Assembly: GCA_025232375.1 (NCBI GenBank)
Contig: CP060419.1
Span: 2,603,001 to 2,667,000 of the forward strand
Source: Pseudoxanthomonas sp. NC8
GTDB taxonomy: Bacteria; Pseudomonadota; Gammaproteobacteria; Xanthomonadales; Xanthomonadaceae
Length of the DNA: 64,000 nucleotides
Reading direction: 5' to 3'
The notes below the pieces were generated by a model, which worked only from the letters and a program-made list of their open reading frames with translations, was not told where the DNA came from and did not search any database. This document shows, one piece after another, positions 22,684 through 33,677 of this stretch. The position numbers and the translations under genes were made by a program. Positions within the stretch are counted from its first letter, which is position 1; each line of letters starts with the position of its first letter.

Positions 22684-23608
22684 CTACTTCTTCGCCGCGA
22701 ACAGCGCGTCGAGCTTCGACTCGAAGGCGTGGTAGCCGATCCGGTCGTACAGCTCCTCGCGGGTCTGCATGCTGTCGACCACCGCCTTCTGGTGGCCGTC
22801 GCGGCGGATCGCCGCGTACACGTTCTCCGCCGCCCTGTTCGCCGCGCGGAACGCCGACAGCGGGAACAGCTGGATCGCCACGCCGGCCGAGGCCAGCTCG
22901 TCGCGCGAGAACAGCGGGGTCTTGCCGAACTCGGTGATGTTGGCCAGTACCGGCACCCTCACCGCATCCACGAACCTGCGGTAGGTGTCGAGGTCGTACG
23001 CGGCCTCGGCGAAAATGCCATCGGCACCGGCTTCCACGCAGGCGATGGCGCGCTCGATCGCCGCGTCCACGCCATCGACCTGGATCGCGTCGGTGCGCGC
23101 GATCAGGAAGAAATCCGCATCGGTCCTGGCATCGGCCGCCGCCTTGACCCGGTCGACCATCTCGCCGGCGCTGACGATCTCCTTGCCCGGGCGGTGCCCG
23201 CAGCGCTTGGCGCCGACCTGGTCCTCGATGTGGCACGCCGCCGCGCCGGCCTTGATCAGCGACTTGACCGTGCGCTCGATGTTGAATGCGCTCGGGCCGA
23301 AGCCGGTGTCGATGTCGACCAGCAGCGGCAGCTCGCACACGTCGGTGATGCGGCGCACGTCGACCAGCACGTCCTCGAGCGTGTTGATGCCCAGGTCCGG
23401 CAGGCCCAGCGAACCGGCCGCCACGCCACCACCGGACAGGTAGATCGCGCGATAGCCGGCACGCTTGGCCAGCAGCGCGTGGTTGGCGTTGATCGCACCG
23501 ATGACCTGCAGCGGCGATTCGGCGGCGAGTGCGGCGCGGAACCCATCCAGGAGACGTGCCTTCCTGAAGCCCGGGCGCGCCGGCGGAGGGGGCGGTGGAA
23601 CGGGACAT
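22684..23608 (-). CDS. prpB: 2-methylisocitrate lyase
   Basis: Splits 2-methylisocitrate to pyruvate and succinate, the last step of the methylcitrate cycle. PEP-mutase/ICL fold: [29 protein letters not shown] (Mg-binding Asp), and [10 protein letters not shown] with the catalytic Cys are conserved. The start [11 protein letters not shown] at 23608 gives a normal length (about 307 aa) once the break near 23570 is corrected; a longer in-frame reading to 23658 begins in low-complexity Pro and is unlikely. First gene of prpBC, divergent from the HTH/citrate-synthase gene. Confidence 0.92.
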
Positions 23609-23669
23609 GGGCGGCTCCTCGGCGCGCGGAAGTGCACGCGGCCGGGGCAATGTGTCACCCTGCCAACGG

Positions 23670-23696
23670 TTGATCAATCTTGATCGAGTCGATCAA
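23670..23696. promoter_or_regulatory. Palindromic operator candidates between prpB and the HTH/citrate-synthase gene
   Basis: TTGATCAA (23670-23677) is followed by a perfect 17-bp palindrome TTGATCGAGTCGATCAA (23680-23696), both in the short divergent promoter region. The shared half-site TTGATC suggests cooperative binding of one dimeric regulator, possibly the adjacent HTH-containing protein or a PrpR-like factor. Confidence 0.55.
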
Positions 23697-23702
23697 TATT
23701 TC

Positions 23703-24935
23703 ATGATGGACCGCGACCTGATTCCCGCCGCCGAAGCCTGCCGGATCCTCGGCATCAGCGCCGCCACGCTGTACGCCTATGTCAGCCGCGGCCTGCTCGA
23801 GTCGCGCCCTGGCGCCGACCACCGCAGCCGCGTGTACCGCCGCCAGGACGTGGAGCGGCTGGCCGAGCGCAAGCGCCTGGGCCGCGGGCCGGCGCGCGGC
23901 GCCGCGCAGAGCCTGGACCGCGGCCTGCCGGTACTGGAGACGCGGATCTCGCTGATCCGTCCGGACGGCCCCTACTATCGCGGCCGTTCGGCCGTGGCCG
24001 CCGCCGAGGCCGGCGCCACCCTGGAGGACATCGCCCGCCTGCTGTGGGACTGCGGCAATGGGATCCGTTCGCCGACCCGCCCGGCGACTGGCCGGCGCGC
24101 ATCGCCCCGCTCGCCGGCGATACCGAGCTGCCGCCGCTGAGCCGCTCGATGGCGGCGATCCCGCTGCTGGCCCTGCACGTGCCGCACTCCTTCCAGGCCG
24201 ACCAGCCGACCCGCCGCGCGGTGGCTGCCACCCTGCTGCGCCAGAACGCTGCGCTGCTGGTCGCGCGCCGCCCCGCCGGCCCGGTGCACCGGCTGCTGGG
24301 CGAGGCCTTAGCGCCCCGGCGATGCGAACTTCGCCAGCCCTGGTCCGCGCCGCCCCTGGTGCTGTGCGCTGACCACGAACTCAACGTCTCGGCCTTTGCC
24401 GCGCGCGTGGTCGCCTCGACCGGTGCGCACCTGCACGCCACCGTCTGCGCCGGCCTTGGCCGCGCTGTCGGGCCCGCGCCACGGTGGCGCCACCGCACGC
24501 GTCTATGCGCTGGTCGAGGGCGCGCGCGACTCGAGCGACATCGACCGTTTCATCGCCACCCGCTGGCAGCGCGGCGAGGACCTGCCCGGCTTCGGCCACG
24601 CCCTCTACCCCGACGGCGATCCGCGCGCGGCCACCCTGCTGGCGATGCTGCGCGCCAGCGCGGCCGACGCCGGCACGATGCGCACGCTCGAAGCGGTGAT
24701 CGCCGCCGCCGAAGCCGCCAGCGGCCGCCGCCCGAACGTGGACTTCACCCTCGCCGCGATCTGCCTCACCCACGGCCTGCCGCCCGCACCGGCGCTGGCG
24801 ATGTTCGCAGCCGGACGCCTGGCCGGCTGGCTGGCACATGCGCTGGAACAGCAGGCGCAGGGGCATCTGATCCGGCCACGGGCCAGTTACACGGGCCTGC
24901 AACCGGATGCGGATGCGGACGTGGCACACGACTAG
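23703..24935 (+). CDS. Helix-turn-helix / citrate synthase-like fusion protein
   Basis: About 409 aa. Residues 5-60 form a MerR/excisionase-like HTH (PAAEACRILGISAATLYAYV, RVYRRQDVERLAERKR). The rest is citrate-synthase-like, with LCADHELNVSAFAARV, the catalytic His regions GPRHGGA and GFGHALYPDGDPR, and a C-terminal ALEQQAQGHLIRPRASYTG. Breaks at 24053 and 24454 (CCTTGG for CCTGG), plus three compensating extra Cs between 24310 and 24355, all next to CCTGG. Divergent from prpBC across palindromes, so it may sense a methylcitrate-pathway ligand and control the operon; that is inference. It could also be an active condensing enzyme. Confidence 0.75.
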
Positions 24936-25188
24936 CGCGAGGCAGGCCTGCTCCCGGCTGCGGGCGGACATTCCACCCACGCCGACTGCGAGTGCGCAGG
25001 CGGATCGGTCGCGATCGCCGGGCATCATCAGCGGACCCAAGCCGGCCGGCGTGCCGGCACGGACCATATGTTCGATGGATGGGGCGCACTTTCCCCTGCC
25101 AAGCGCAGCCGTCGAACAGGTGCGCGCCGCACGGAACACGTGCACCGGTGACCTGGCAGTCGTCCGCGCGGACTCCTGAAACCGGAAC

Positions 25189-25622
25189 TCAGGCAGCCGT
25201 TTGCCCACCCGCCCCACGCCGCCGCACCAGCCGCTGTCCCAACCACGCCGCCGGCACGTAGGCGAACACCACGTCGACGACGTTGAACCACATCGGCCCT
25301 GACAGCAGAAATACGTTGGCGACGCCGCCACACAGGAACAGCGCACCCACCACCAGGCCGGGACGGCGCTGCGCCCGGGCGCCAGCAGGGTGGCCACGAT
25401 CGCGCCTGCGAACGTGCCCAGCGCGTGCGCTGGGAACGGGAACACGAAGTGCCGCGGCTCGAACAACGGCAACGCCGCCTTGAGGCCTTCGACGGTGGCG
25501 ACGTCGGCGCCAGCCGGAGGCGGCACCACGCTGGCACCCACGTGGAGCAGGCCCATGTTGACCACGCTGCCGGCGATGAGCCCGGCCACGACTGCAAGCA
25601 CGTAACGGAAGATGCGTCCCAT
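25189..25622 (-). CDS. Small multi-pass membrane protein (unknown function)
   Basis: About 144 aa. Four hydrophobic segments can be traced: YVLAVVAGLIAGSVVNMGLL, HALGTFAGAIVATLLA, PGLVVGALFLCGGVANVFLL, and VDVVFAYVPAAWLGQRLV. The third and fourth are reached only after adding a base near 25370, where the frame breaks. FPAHALGTFAGA resembles conserved bacterial DUF-type membrane proteins; no enzyme motif is seen. Stands alone. Confidence 0.65.
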
Positions 25623-26336
25623 GGTGCCTCCTGTGGAGTGGCGACGGCGACTGCTTCAGACCGCACGCATGGGCCCTCGTGCCTCATCCGCCGTCGCATC
25701 CTCTTGCGGCGGTGCGTCACAGGGCCTCCTGCCGGCTGCCCGCCTGGCAGGCAGGTGCCCGCACCTACGATAGCGCGGGACCGGTGCCGGTTTGCATGCC
25801 GGCTGTTCCGGGCAGGCGGATCGTATTCCGTCGCCCTCTTCCCGGAATGGGAATCCGGCGTACCGGCCGTGGCCCGCGCGTCCGCCGGGGCCGGCGGATG
25901 CGTGCCATCGACCCGTGCGTTCCGGTCGCACCGCGGCCCGCTCGCCGACCGCCGCGATCGCTTCCGCGGCAGCGCGTGGTCACCGGGACCGGTGGTGGCT
26001 TGGCAGCACAAGCACGGCGACAGCACTTCCGCCGCCCCGGGGCGCTGGCTGCACGAATTCGGCGTCGAGAACCGCCTGGCGGGCAACCCGCTGATGGTGT
26101 CCGGATCGATCACGTTCTGACTGCAGACGAGGCCACCATGGACCGCGTGTCCGTTCCAGCCGCCAGTCCGGTCCCGATGCTCTTCGCACATCCTTAACTC
26201 GCGAGCCCTTGCACTCTGGGCCGCAAGGCGCGCCGGGGAAGCTTCCAGGCCGCAGGCCGCGCGACGCGGCTTTCACCGTCGCCCGCAATCCACGCACCAT
26301 CCATGGTTCGTTCCGTCCTCACGAAAGGGAAGCAAG
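25623..26336. other. Gene-poor stretch with one coding-like frame
   Basis: About 710 bp without a recognised gene. On the plus strand the frame ending at the TGA at 26118-26120 has strong third-position GC and ends ...EFGVENRLAGNPLMVSGSIT; upstream it reads GPVVAWQHKHGDSTSAAPGR. A GTG near 25636 is the earliest possible start clear of the divergent membrane-protein gene. I cannot match it to a family, and the GC composition makes such frames common, so it stays unannotated. Confidence 0.4.
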
Positions 26337-26578
26337 ATGGGCACGCCACCTGAACCAGGCGACGTCGTTCCCGGCCCCGTCGCCGGCACCCGCTTCACCG
26401 AGTCCTGCGTACGCATGGTCGCGCGCGACGTGTATTATGGGCGTCGCCGATGGTGAGCCTCCACAAGCGGCGGCTGGCTTCCGTGGCCTGCCGGGCCCGG
26501 CAGGCTGCGTGGCCCCGCCGGCGGCGCCCAACCACATTGACCATGCCCACCCAAATTCCGCGGTAGCCTCCGGGAGAC
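26337..26578 (+). pseudogene. Possible DUF1254-like N-terminal remnant
   Basis: ATG 26337 after a GAAAGGGA site begins a short frame whose middle (FTESCVRMVARDVYYW, then MVSLHKRRLA and NHIDHAHP in another frame) resembles the opening of DUF1254 proteins, where an aromatic stretch and PNH are typical. The rest of such a protein is missing before the next gene. It could be a truncated relic or a garbled start of the next gene's family. Weak call. Confidence 0.3.
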
Positions 26579-26583
26579 GTGAT

Positions 26584-27964
26584 GTGAACACCGTCCGCTC
26601 GATGTCCTGCCTCGCATTGATCGCCGTCGCGTCCACCGCCTGCAACCGCGCACCGCCGGACGCGACGCCTGCCACGGGCACAGCCGCGTCGCCGGCGCCC
26701 GCCGCCCAGGCGACCGGTCCTGCCTACACCGACCATGGGACATCAGCGATGCTGGATCTACCTGCTCGGCCGCCTGCTGGTGCTGCGCCAGCAGAAGGCC
26801 GACCTGGCCGAGGGCTTCCAGTGGAACGGGATCGTCCACCGCAAGCCCGGCGAGGTGGACTGGCCCAATCCCAATCTCGACGTCGCCTACTCCGAAGCCT
26901 GGGTGGCGGTGGACGAGGACAGCTGCACGCTGGTGTCCGTGCCGGAAATCAAGGGGCGCTACTACACCGCGCAGTTCCTCAACGGCTGGGGCGAAACGGT
27001 CGCCAACATCAACGAGCGCACGCAGGCCAGGCGCCCGGCCGGCGAATTCGCCCTGTGCCTGGAGGGCGCGAACGTCACTTTGCCCGACACCACCGTGCGG
27101 ATCGACGTGCCGGTGAAATACATGCGCATGCTGGCGCGCGTCGAACTCGGCGACAACTGGGACCAGGCGGTCGCCCTGCAGCACAGGTTCTCGCTGCGCG
27201 CGACCGGTGCGATCGAGCCGCCCACCCTGCCCACGTTCCCGGATTTCGACCAGCAGCATCTTCCCGGCGTGGAAGCGTTCGAGAACGCGGTCGCCGTGCT
27301 GGACAGCGAGAAGGACATCAATCCCGGCATGGAGGCCATCGCCGCCAAGGTGCGCGCCATTGCCGCCGGCATCCAGGATCCGGCCGAGCGCGCCCGGGTG
27401 GACACCGTCGTGCGCCAGAAGGCGCAGGCCGACCTGCACACCGCTGCGGCCACCATCGGCCACGGCACCATCCGCAATGGCTGGGTGCGCCCGGCGGTGG
27501 CCGGCACCTACAACGACGACTGGCTCGGCCGCACTTTGGTCAACCTCGGCGGCATCTGGGCCAACCGGATGGACGAGGTGGTCTATTACAAGAGCAACCT
27601 CGACGGTGATGGCGTCCAGCTCAACGGCGCCCACACCTACTCGCTGACCTTCCCCAAGGATGACCTGCCGCCGAAGTATGCGGACTACTTCTGGTCGGTC
27701 ATCGCGGTGGACCCGGTGTTCGCCCGCGTCCTGCCCAATCCGAAGAACCGCTTCCTGCTCAACCGCGAGTCCGGCCTCAAGTACAACCCGGATGGTTCGC
27801 TCACGCTCTACTTCGGACCCGAAAAGCCCGCGGACGCATCCGACTCGAACTGGCTGCCGACGCCGAAGGAATGGGACTACCGCCTCACCTTCCGCTTCTA
27901 CGGACCCAAGGGCGGCGTGACCGATGGAAGCTACTTCCTGCCGCCGCTGGTGAAGCGCCCATGA
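26584..27964 (+). CDS. DUF1254/DUF1214 domain lipoprotein
   Basis: About 459 aa. A GTG start and VNTVRSMSCLALIAVASTAC form a lipoprotein signal (lipobox ASTAC), followed by a Pro/Ala linker. The body has VDWPNPNLDVAYSEAWVAVD and IKGRYYTAQFLNGWGETVAN (DUF1254 pattern), and the C-terminal DUF1214 part GAHTYSLTFPKDDLPP and FWSVIAVDP. Function unknown. Linker and body are in different frames because the sequence near 26734-26760 is corrupted (CCATGGG for an expected CCTGGG). The ATG of the next gene overlaps its stop as ATGA, so the pair is translationally coupled. Confidence 0.75.
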
Positions 27965-28785
27965 GGCGCCACTCCCTGCGCGCCGCATGCACGCTGGTTC
28001 TGGCCGCGGGCCTGGCGGCGTGCGCCGGCGAGGCCACGCGCCGGTCCGCGCCGGCGGCCCCCGAACTCAAGCCTGGCGTGCCGGCCGGCTATCTCGGGCA
28101 GTCATTGCCCGACAGCCTCGCGCTGGTGCCACCGCCGCCCGCCGAAGGCTCGGCCGGCTTCGCGCAGGACGTGGCGGTGCACGCCGCCGCGCAGGCCCTG
28201 CGCTCCGGGCCGCGCGACGTGCTGGCCACGCGCGACGCTGAACTGGGCTTCCCGCAGGCCGCGCAGACGTTCGAATGCGCACTGGGCATCTCGATCACGC
28301 CGCAGGCCACGCCGCGGCTGTACCTGCTGCTGCAGCGGTCGATGGTCGATGCGGGGCTGACGACGTACCACGCCAAGAACCACTACAACCGCCAGCGCCC
28401 GTTCGTACGTTTCGACGAGAGCACCTGCACGCCCGGCGAGGAAGCGTTTCTGCGCGGCGACGGCTCCTACCCGTCCGGGCACACCGCGATCGGCTGGGCC
28501 TTGGGGCTGATCCTGGTGCAGCTTGCACCGGACCGCGCCGATGCGGTGCTGGGCCGCGCCCGCGCGTTCGGCGAAAACCGCCTGGTCTGCAACGCGCACT
28601 GGCAGAGCGACGTGCTGGCGGGGCGGACGGTCGCCTCGGCCACGTTCGCCCGCCTGCAAGGCGACGAGGCGTTCCTTGCCGACGTCGCCGCCGCGCGCGA
28701 CGAGCTGCAGCGCGCCGTCCCGGTCGATGCCGTCCGCTGCGCCACCGAGGCCGCGGCGATGCAACCGATCCCGGGCGTCCTGTAG
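27961..28785 (+). CDS. Class A non-specific acid phosphatase (PAP2 superfamily) lipoprotein
   Basis: Periplasmic phosphomonoesterase of 274 aa. A lipoprotein signal MRRHSLRAACTLVLAAGLAAC is visible. The three vanadium-haloperoxidase-type phosphatase motifs are complete: KNHYNRQRP (K-x6-RP), GDGSYPSGHTA (PSGH), and ENRLVCNAHWQSD (R-x5-HxxxD). The extra N-terminal region and the spacing fit PhoN-like class A acid phosphatases. Coupled by a 4-nt overlap to the DUF1254/DUF1214 gene. Frame intact. Confidence 0.9.
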   Translation: MRRHSLRAACTLVLAAGLAACAGEATRRSAPAAPELKPGVPAGYLGQSLPDSLALVPPPPAEGSAGFAQDVAVHAAAQALRSGPRDVLATRDAELGFPQAAQTFECALGISITPQATPRLYLLLQRSMVDAGLTTYHAKNHYNRQRPFVRFDESTCTPGEEAFLRGDGSYPSGHTAIGWALGLILVQLAPDRADAVLGRARAFGENRLVCNAHWQSDVLAGRTVASATFARLQGDEAFLADVAAARDELQRAVPVDAVRCATEAAAMQPIPGVL

Positions 28786-28863
28786 CCGGCCGACCGCGAC
28801 GCACCCGGCGCGGCATGGAGACGGCCACACCACACGCGCCCGCCGCAGCGCGCCGCGCGCGCG

Positions 28864-30773
28864 TCAGCCGCCCGCGTCGGCGCCGCGCTCCAGCGCGCGC
28901 TTCACCTCTTCCAGCGCATTGGGGTCGTCGAGGGTGGACAGGTCGCCCGGGTCGCGGTGCTCGGCCAGCGCCTGCAGCGAGCGACGCAGCAGCTTGCCCG
29001 AGCGGGTCTTGGGCAGCGCGTTGACCACGTACACGCGCGAAGGCCGCGCCACCGCGCCAAGCTGTTCGGTGACGGTGCGCATCATCTGCGCGGCCGACTC
29101 GGCCGGGTCGCCGTCGCTGCGCCGGAGCGTGGCGAACACCACCGGCACCTGTCCCTTCAGTTCGTCCTGGACGCCAATGACCGCCGCCTCGGCCACCGCC
29201 GGATGACTGGACACCGACTCCTCGATCTCGCGCGTGCCCAGGCGGTGGCCGGCAACGTTGATCACGTCGTCGGTGCGGCCGAGGATGAAGGTGTAACCGT
29301 CCTCGTCGCGGATCGCCCAGTCCAGCGAGCTGTAGAGCAGTTCGTTGAAATGGCCAAAGTAGCTCGACAGGAAGCGTGCGTCGTCGTTCCACACCGTGGT
29401 CATGCAGCCCGGCGGCAGCGGCGGCTCGATCACCAGCACGCCCTTCTGCCCGGCAGCGGCAGCCTTGGCCGGTGGTCTCGTCGATGACCCGCAGCTTGTA
29501 GCCGAGGTTGGGCAGGCCCGGCGAACCGAACTTCACCGGTTTCATGTCCACGCCCGGCAGCAGGCACAGCACCGGCCAGCCGGTCTCGGTCTGCCAGTAG
29601 TTGTCGATGACCGGCTTTCCCAGCGCGGTCGTGATCCACTGCGCGGTCGGCTCGTCCAGCGGCTCGCCGGTAAGGAACAGGTAGCGCAGCTTCGACAGGT
29701 CGTGGTCGCGGATGTGCGAGACGTCGTGCTTCTTCAGCACGCGTACGGCGGTGGGCGAGGAGAACATGGTGCGCACGCCGTAGCGCTCGCACAGCGACCA
29801 CCAGATGCCCGGGTCCGGGTTCACCGGCAGGCCCTCGTAGAGCAGCGAGGTCGCGCCAACCAGTAGCGGCCCGTACACGTTGTACGAATGGCCCACCGCC
29901 CAGCCGACGTCGGACGTGGAGAACATCACCTGGCCCGGGCCGACGTCGTAGACCGTGCGCATCGACAGCGCCAGCGCCACCGCATGGCCGCCGACATCGC
30001 GCTGCACGCCCTTGGGCTTGCCGGTGGTGCCAGAGGTGTAGAGCAGGTAGCTGGGCTCGTTGGATTCCAGCCACTCCACGGGAACGTTCACGTTCCCGGC
30101 ATGCTCGTCCTCGACCTGCACGCGCAACGCGGCGTAGTCCTCGTCGCGACCCTCCACGCGCGGCTGCGCCGGGTCGAGCCCGCGCGACACCAGCAGCACC
30201 TTCGGCGGCGGGAACTTCGCCTCCGCGCAGGCCTGGTCGACCAGCGGCTTGTACGGGATGACCTTGCCACCGCGGCTGCCGGCGTCGGCGGCGATCAGCA
30301 GTCGTGGCTTTGCATCGTCGATGCGCAGTGCGAGGTTGTGCGCGGCGAAGCCGCCGAACACCACCGAGTGGATCGCGCCGATGCGGGCGCAGGCCAGCAT
30401 CGCGAATACCGCCTCGGCCATGTTCGGCAGGTAGATGACCACGCGGTCGCCGCGGCCAACGCCGAGCTTCTTCAGCACGGCGGCGAACGCGTTCACCTCG
30501 CGGTGCAGGTCGCGATAGGTGATCTCGCGGGTGACGCCGGTCTCGGTGGACACCACCACCAGCGCCAGCTGGTCGCCGCGCTCGGGTAAGGTGCCGGTCG
30601 ACCGCGTTGTGGCACAGGTTGGTGGTGCCGCCTGCGAACCAGCGCCGGAATGGCGGGTTCGTGTATTCGAGGATCGCCCCGGGCGGCTCGCGCCATTCGA
30701 TGGCGGTGGCGGCTTCGGCCCAGAACGCTTCGGGCTGTTCGATCGAACGCCGGTACAGGTCTTCGTAGCGCAT
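28864..30773 (-). CDS. prpE: Propionyl-CoA synthetase (acyl-CoA synthetase)
   Basis: Activates propionate with ATP and CoA to propionyl-CoA; feeds prpC. AMP-binding motif YTSGTTGKPKGVQRD, conserved DNYWQTETGWPV, GRTDDVINVAGHRLGTREIE, and the C-terminal PKTRSGKLLRR with the acetylatable catalytic Lys. EESVSSHPAVAEAAVIGVQD and RDPGDLSTLDDP fit PrpE better than Acs. Repaired length 635 aa. Breaks at 30589 (CCTTACCC for CCTGGCC) and 29465 (CCAAGG for CCAGG). LFLTGEPLDEPT near 29670 probably should be LFLAGEPLDEPT. prpBC lies 5 kb away. Confidence 0.9.
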
Positions 30774-30888
30774 GGCTGTCTCCCTCCCAGGCAGGACGGA
30801 CTGGCGATGGCCGGAGCATAGTCCCGCCCCTGCCCCGCGGCCCTGCGACCTTGGTCGAAAACCATCCACGGAAACGCCGCCGCAAAGG

Positions 30889-30911
30889 AAAGGCCGGGAT
30901 ATCCCGGCCTT
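30889..30911 (-). terminator. Palindromic terminator candidate after the S9 peptidase gene
   Basis: AAGGCCGGGATATCCCGGCCTT is a perfect inverted repeat, followed on the minus strand by TCCTTT. The T-run is interrupted. Confidence 0.5.
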
Positions 30912-30976
30912 CTCCATGGACGACAGGTTGACCGGTCCGATCAACCCGTGGCGTTGCCCCGCCTGTCCGCCCGCGC

Positions 30977-33490
30977 TCAACGCGCCGCGGTCTTTGCCTT
31001 GGGCGGAGGCGCATCCTTCACGTAGCGATCGAAATAAGGCCAGCATTTCGGCGACGAAATGCTCATTGATTCGCGCGCCGCATACCAGTGCGGCTCGAAC
31101 GGCAGCATCATAAGGCGCGTGGTGCCACCGTTGCCGCGGATGGCTGGAACAGGCGCGGCGACTGGGTCGATTCGGTGCCCGGGTTGGCGTCGTCGGCGCC
31201 ATGCACGATCAGGAGCGGCTCGTTGATCTTGTCGGCGTGGAAGAACGCAGAGGCCTGGTCGTACACCTGCGGCGCGGCCCAGAACGAGCGCCGCTCGTTC
31301 TGGAAGCCGAACGGCGTGAGGGTCTTGTTGTAGCCGCCGCTGGAAGCCACGCCGGCGCGGAACAGGTCGGTATGCGCCAGCAGGTTCGCGGTCATCAGCG
31401 CACCGTGGCTGTGGCCGGTCACGCCGATCCGCTCGCGGTCGACCACGCCCAGCTCCACCGCCTTGTCCACCGCCGCCTCGGCATCGGCGACCAGCTGCTC
31501 CAGGTAGCTGTCGTAGGCGGTCTTGGGATCGCCGACAATCGGGAACGAAGCATTGTCGATGATCGCGTAGCCGGCCAGCAGCAACAGGCGGTAACCGCTC
31601 AGGCGGGTGAAGGTCTGCTCGGAGCCGCTGACCTTGGCCGGCCTTGGACGGATCGGCGTAGTCGGCCGGATATGCATACAGGATCGCGGGCAGCCGCGTG
31701 CCTTCCTTATAGTAACCCGGCGGCGTGTACAGGGTGAACGACAGGTCCACGCCGTCCTTGCGCTTGTAGGTCACCAGGCGCTTTTTCACCCCGCGCACTA
31801 CCGGCGTCGGATCCGGGAAGCGGGTGACCACGGCTGACGTGGAGGCGACCGCGGCCTCGCCCCTGGACCGGCGCAGCCACCGCGTCACCGAGCGTGCGCA
31901 GGTACAGGTTGGGCGGATCGATCGGCGACTGGTGCCAGGTCAGCAGTTTCGAGGTGTCGCCGCCGGCAAAGCCGACGAAGCTCTCGAACGCCTCGGGCGC
32001 GCTGCGGAACAGGCGCCGGGTCTTGCCGGTGGCCAGCTCGTAGCGGTCCAGGAACGGGCGGTTGCCCTGCGGCGTGGCACCGCCGCCGGCGAGGAACAGC
32101 GCCCCGCCCTCTTCGCGCAGTACCCAGGCGCCATTGGCCAGTCGGCGGTACTGCGGACTGCCCGGGTCGGCGTAGAGCTCGTCGGTGGACAGATCCCACA
32201 GCACGCGGCGCTCGCCATCGGGACGGTCGACGTCCACCAGCGTGGTGGTCCGCCAGTTGCGGTTGGCGTCGTACTCGTGGGCCAGCGCGCGGCCGCCGCC
32301 GGCGAAGAAGTCGAGGCCGGCATAGCGCTGCTTCAGCCGCGCGATCTCCTTCGGCCTGGCGGTGAACGGCGCGGTAAGGCTCACCAGCCGGTCGCGCGCG
32401 GGCACCTCCACTTTCCAGTCGCCGCCATCCAGCGCCTCGGCCCAGACCAGCGTGGCCGGCTGGTTGGCGCGCCAGCCGTGGCTGCGCGGTCCGGTCGGCA
32501 CGCCACGCACCGGCACCCGGTCGGCGACCGGCAGCTGCGCGATCGTGCGCGTGCGGCCGTCGGTAAGGTCGAGCACAGCCACCTCGCGGGCGAAGCGATT
32601 CCAGGTGGTCACATACGAATAGGGTCGCGCCAGCGTCTCCACCAGCACGTGGCGGCCGTCGGGCGCGGCATCGACCTCGCCGATCACGGCGGGCTGCCCG
32701 ATCGCGGCGACCGCGCCCGTGGCCGCGTCCACCGTGGCCAGCTGCGAGGTCGCGTAGTAGTCGAACAGGGCCTCGTCTTCCGGCCCCGAGAGGGTGTCGC
32801 GGGCTTCGTAGGTGCTGCTCTCGCCCTTGCCGGCGATCGCCTCCTTGACCTCCGGCCCCGGCGGCACCGTGGCCTTCAGCGGCGCCGGGCCTGGCCCTGC
32901 GGCACGCGCTTGACCAGCAACGCCTGCTGCGCGCCCAGCCACTGCACCTCGCTGCCGAGCATGGTGTTGAGCTGCACGCCCTCGACCCGCTTCACCGCGC
33001 CGCTGGACGCCTCGCCGACCCACAGCTCCACGCCGCTGCCGGTGGTGTTGTCGAAGGCGAAGCGCTGGCCATCCGGCGACCACGACGGCATGCCCGGGCA
33101 GGCACCGGCCGGCAGCGCCACCGGCGTCTGCGTGCCGCTGGTAAGGTCGAGCAGGTCGAAGCCATCCAGGCAGGTGCGGATGCCGTAGCCGCTGGAGCGG
33201 TCGTGACGGCTGTGGTTGCGCGGCTCCACGCGCACGCCGGCCAGCTTGAGGTAGGGCTCGGCGACGCGCTCGACCGGCGGGTACAGCGACTGCCGCACCA
33301 GCAGCGCGCGGGTGCCGCTGGAATCGACCACCGGCGACGGGTTCAGCGGCGCACGCAGCACGCCCAACAGCGGCTCGGGCGGCTGCAGGTAGCCACCGCC
33401 TTCCGCCGCCTGCGCCGGCAGCGCGAACCCGCCGCCTGCCAGTACCGCGATTCCCAGTCCCAGCCCCAACGGGCACCACGTGGTGCGCAT
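30977..33490 (-). CDS. S9 family (prolyl oligopeptidase-like) secreted peptidase
   Basis: Serine peptidase, about 837 aa after repair. Signal peptide MRTTWCPLGLGLGIAVLAGG to AQA. The N-terminal beta-propeller (PSWSPDGQRFAFDN, EVDAAPDGRHVLVETL) is followed by the alpha/beta-hydrolase domain: LPAILYAYPADYADP, the nucleophile elbow TGHSHGALMTANLLA (here GHSHG, Ser nucleophile), INEPLLIVHGADD (Asp), and LPFEPHWY (His). Breaks near 32890, 31860, 31643, 31145, 31064 and 31040, most at CCAGG/CCTGG; the last shows CCTTATTTC where CCTGGTTC is expected (EMLAWFDRYVK). All active-site blocks survive, so it is taken as functional. Confidence 0.85.
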
Positions 33491-33625
33491 GCGTGTCCCC
33501 TGCAATCGTGAAAGCCATGCAACCTAGCACGGGGAAAAGGCCGTTTTTCCCGCGCAGGCAGCGCATGTGCCATCGGTCACGCGTAGCCGGGTGGCGCCCG
33601 CAGCGGCCGTCACCGCCGCGAGCGA

Positions 33626-33657
33626 CAAAAAAGGGCGGCCGAAGCCGCCCCTCTTGT
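33626..33657 (-). terminator. Rho-independent terminator of mdh
   Basis: GGGCGGC, TTCG loop, GCCGCCC and TTTTTT on the minus strand, about 20 nt after the mdh stop. Confidence 0.93.
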
Positions 33658-33677
33658 CGTGCAGTGCGCCGCACCGG

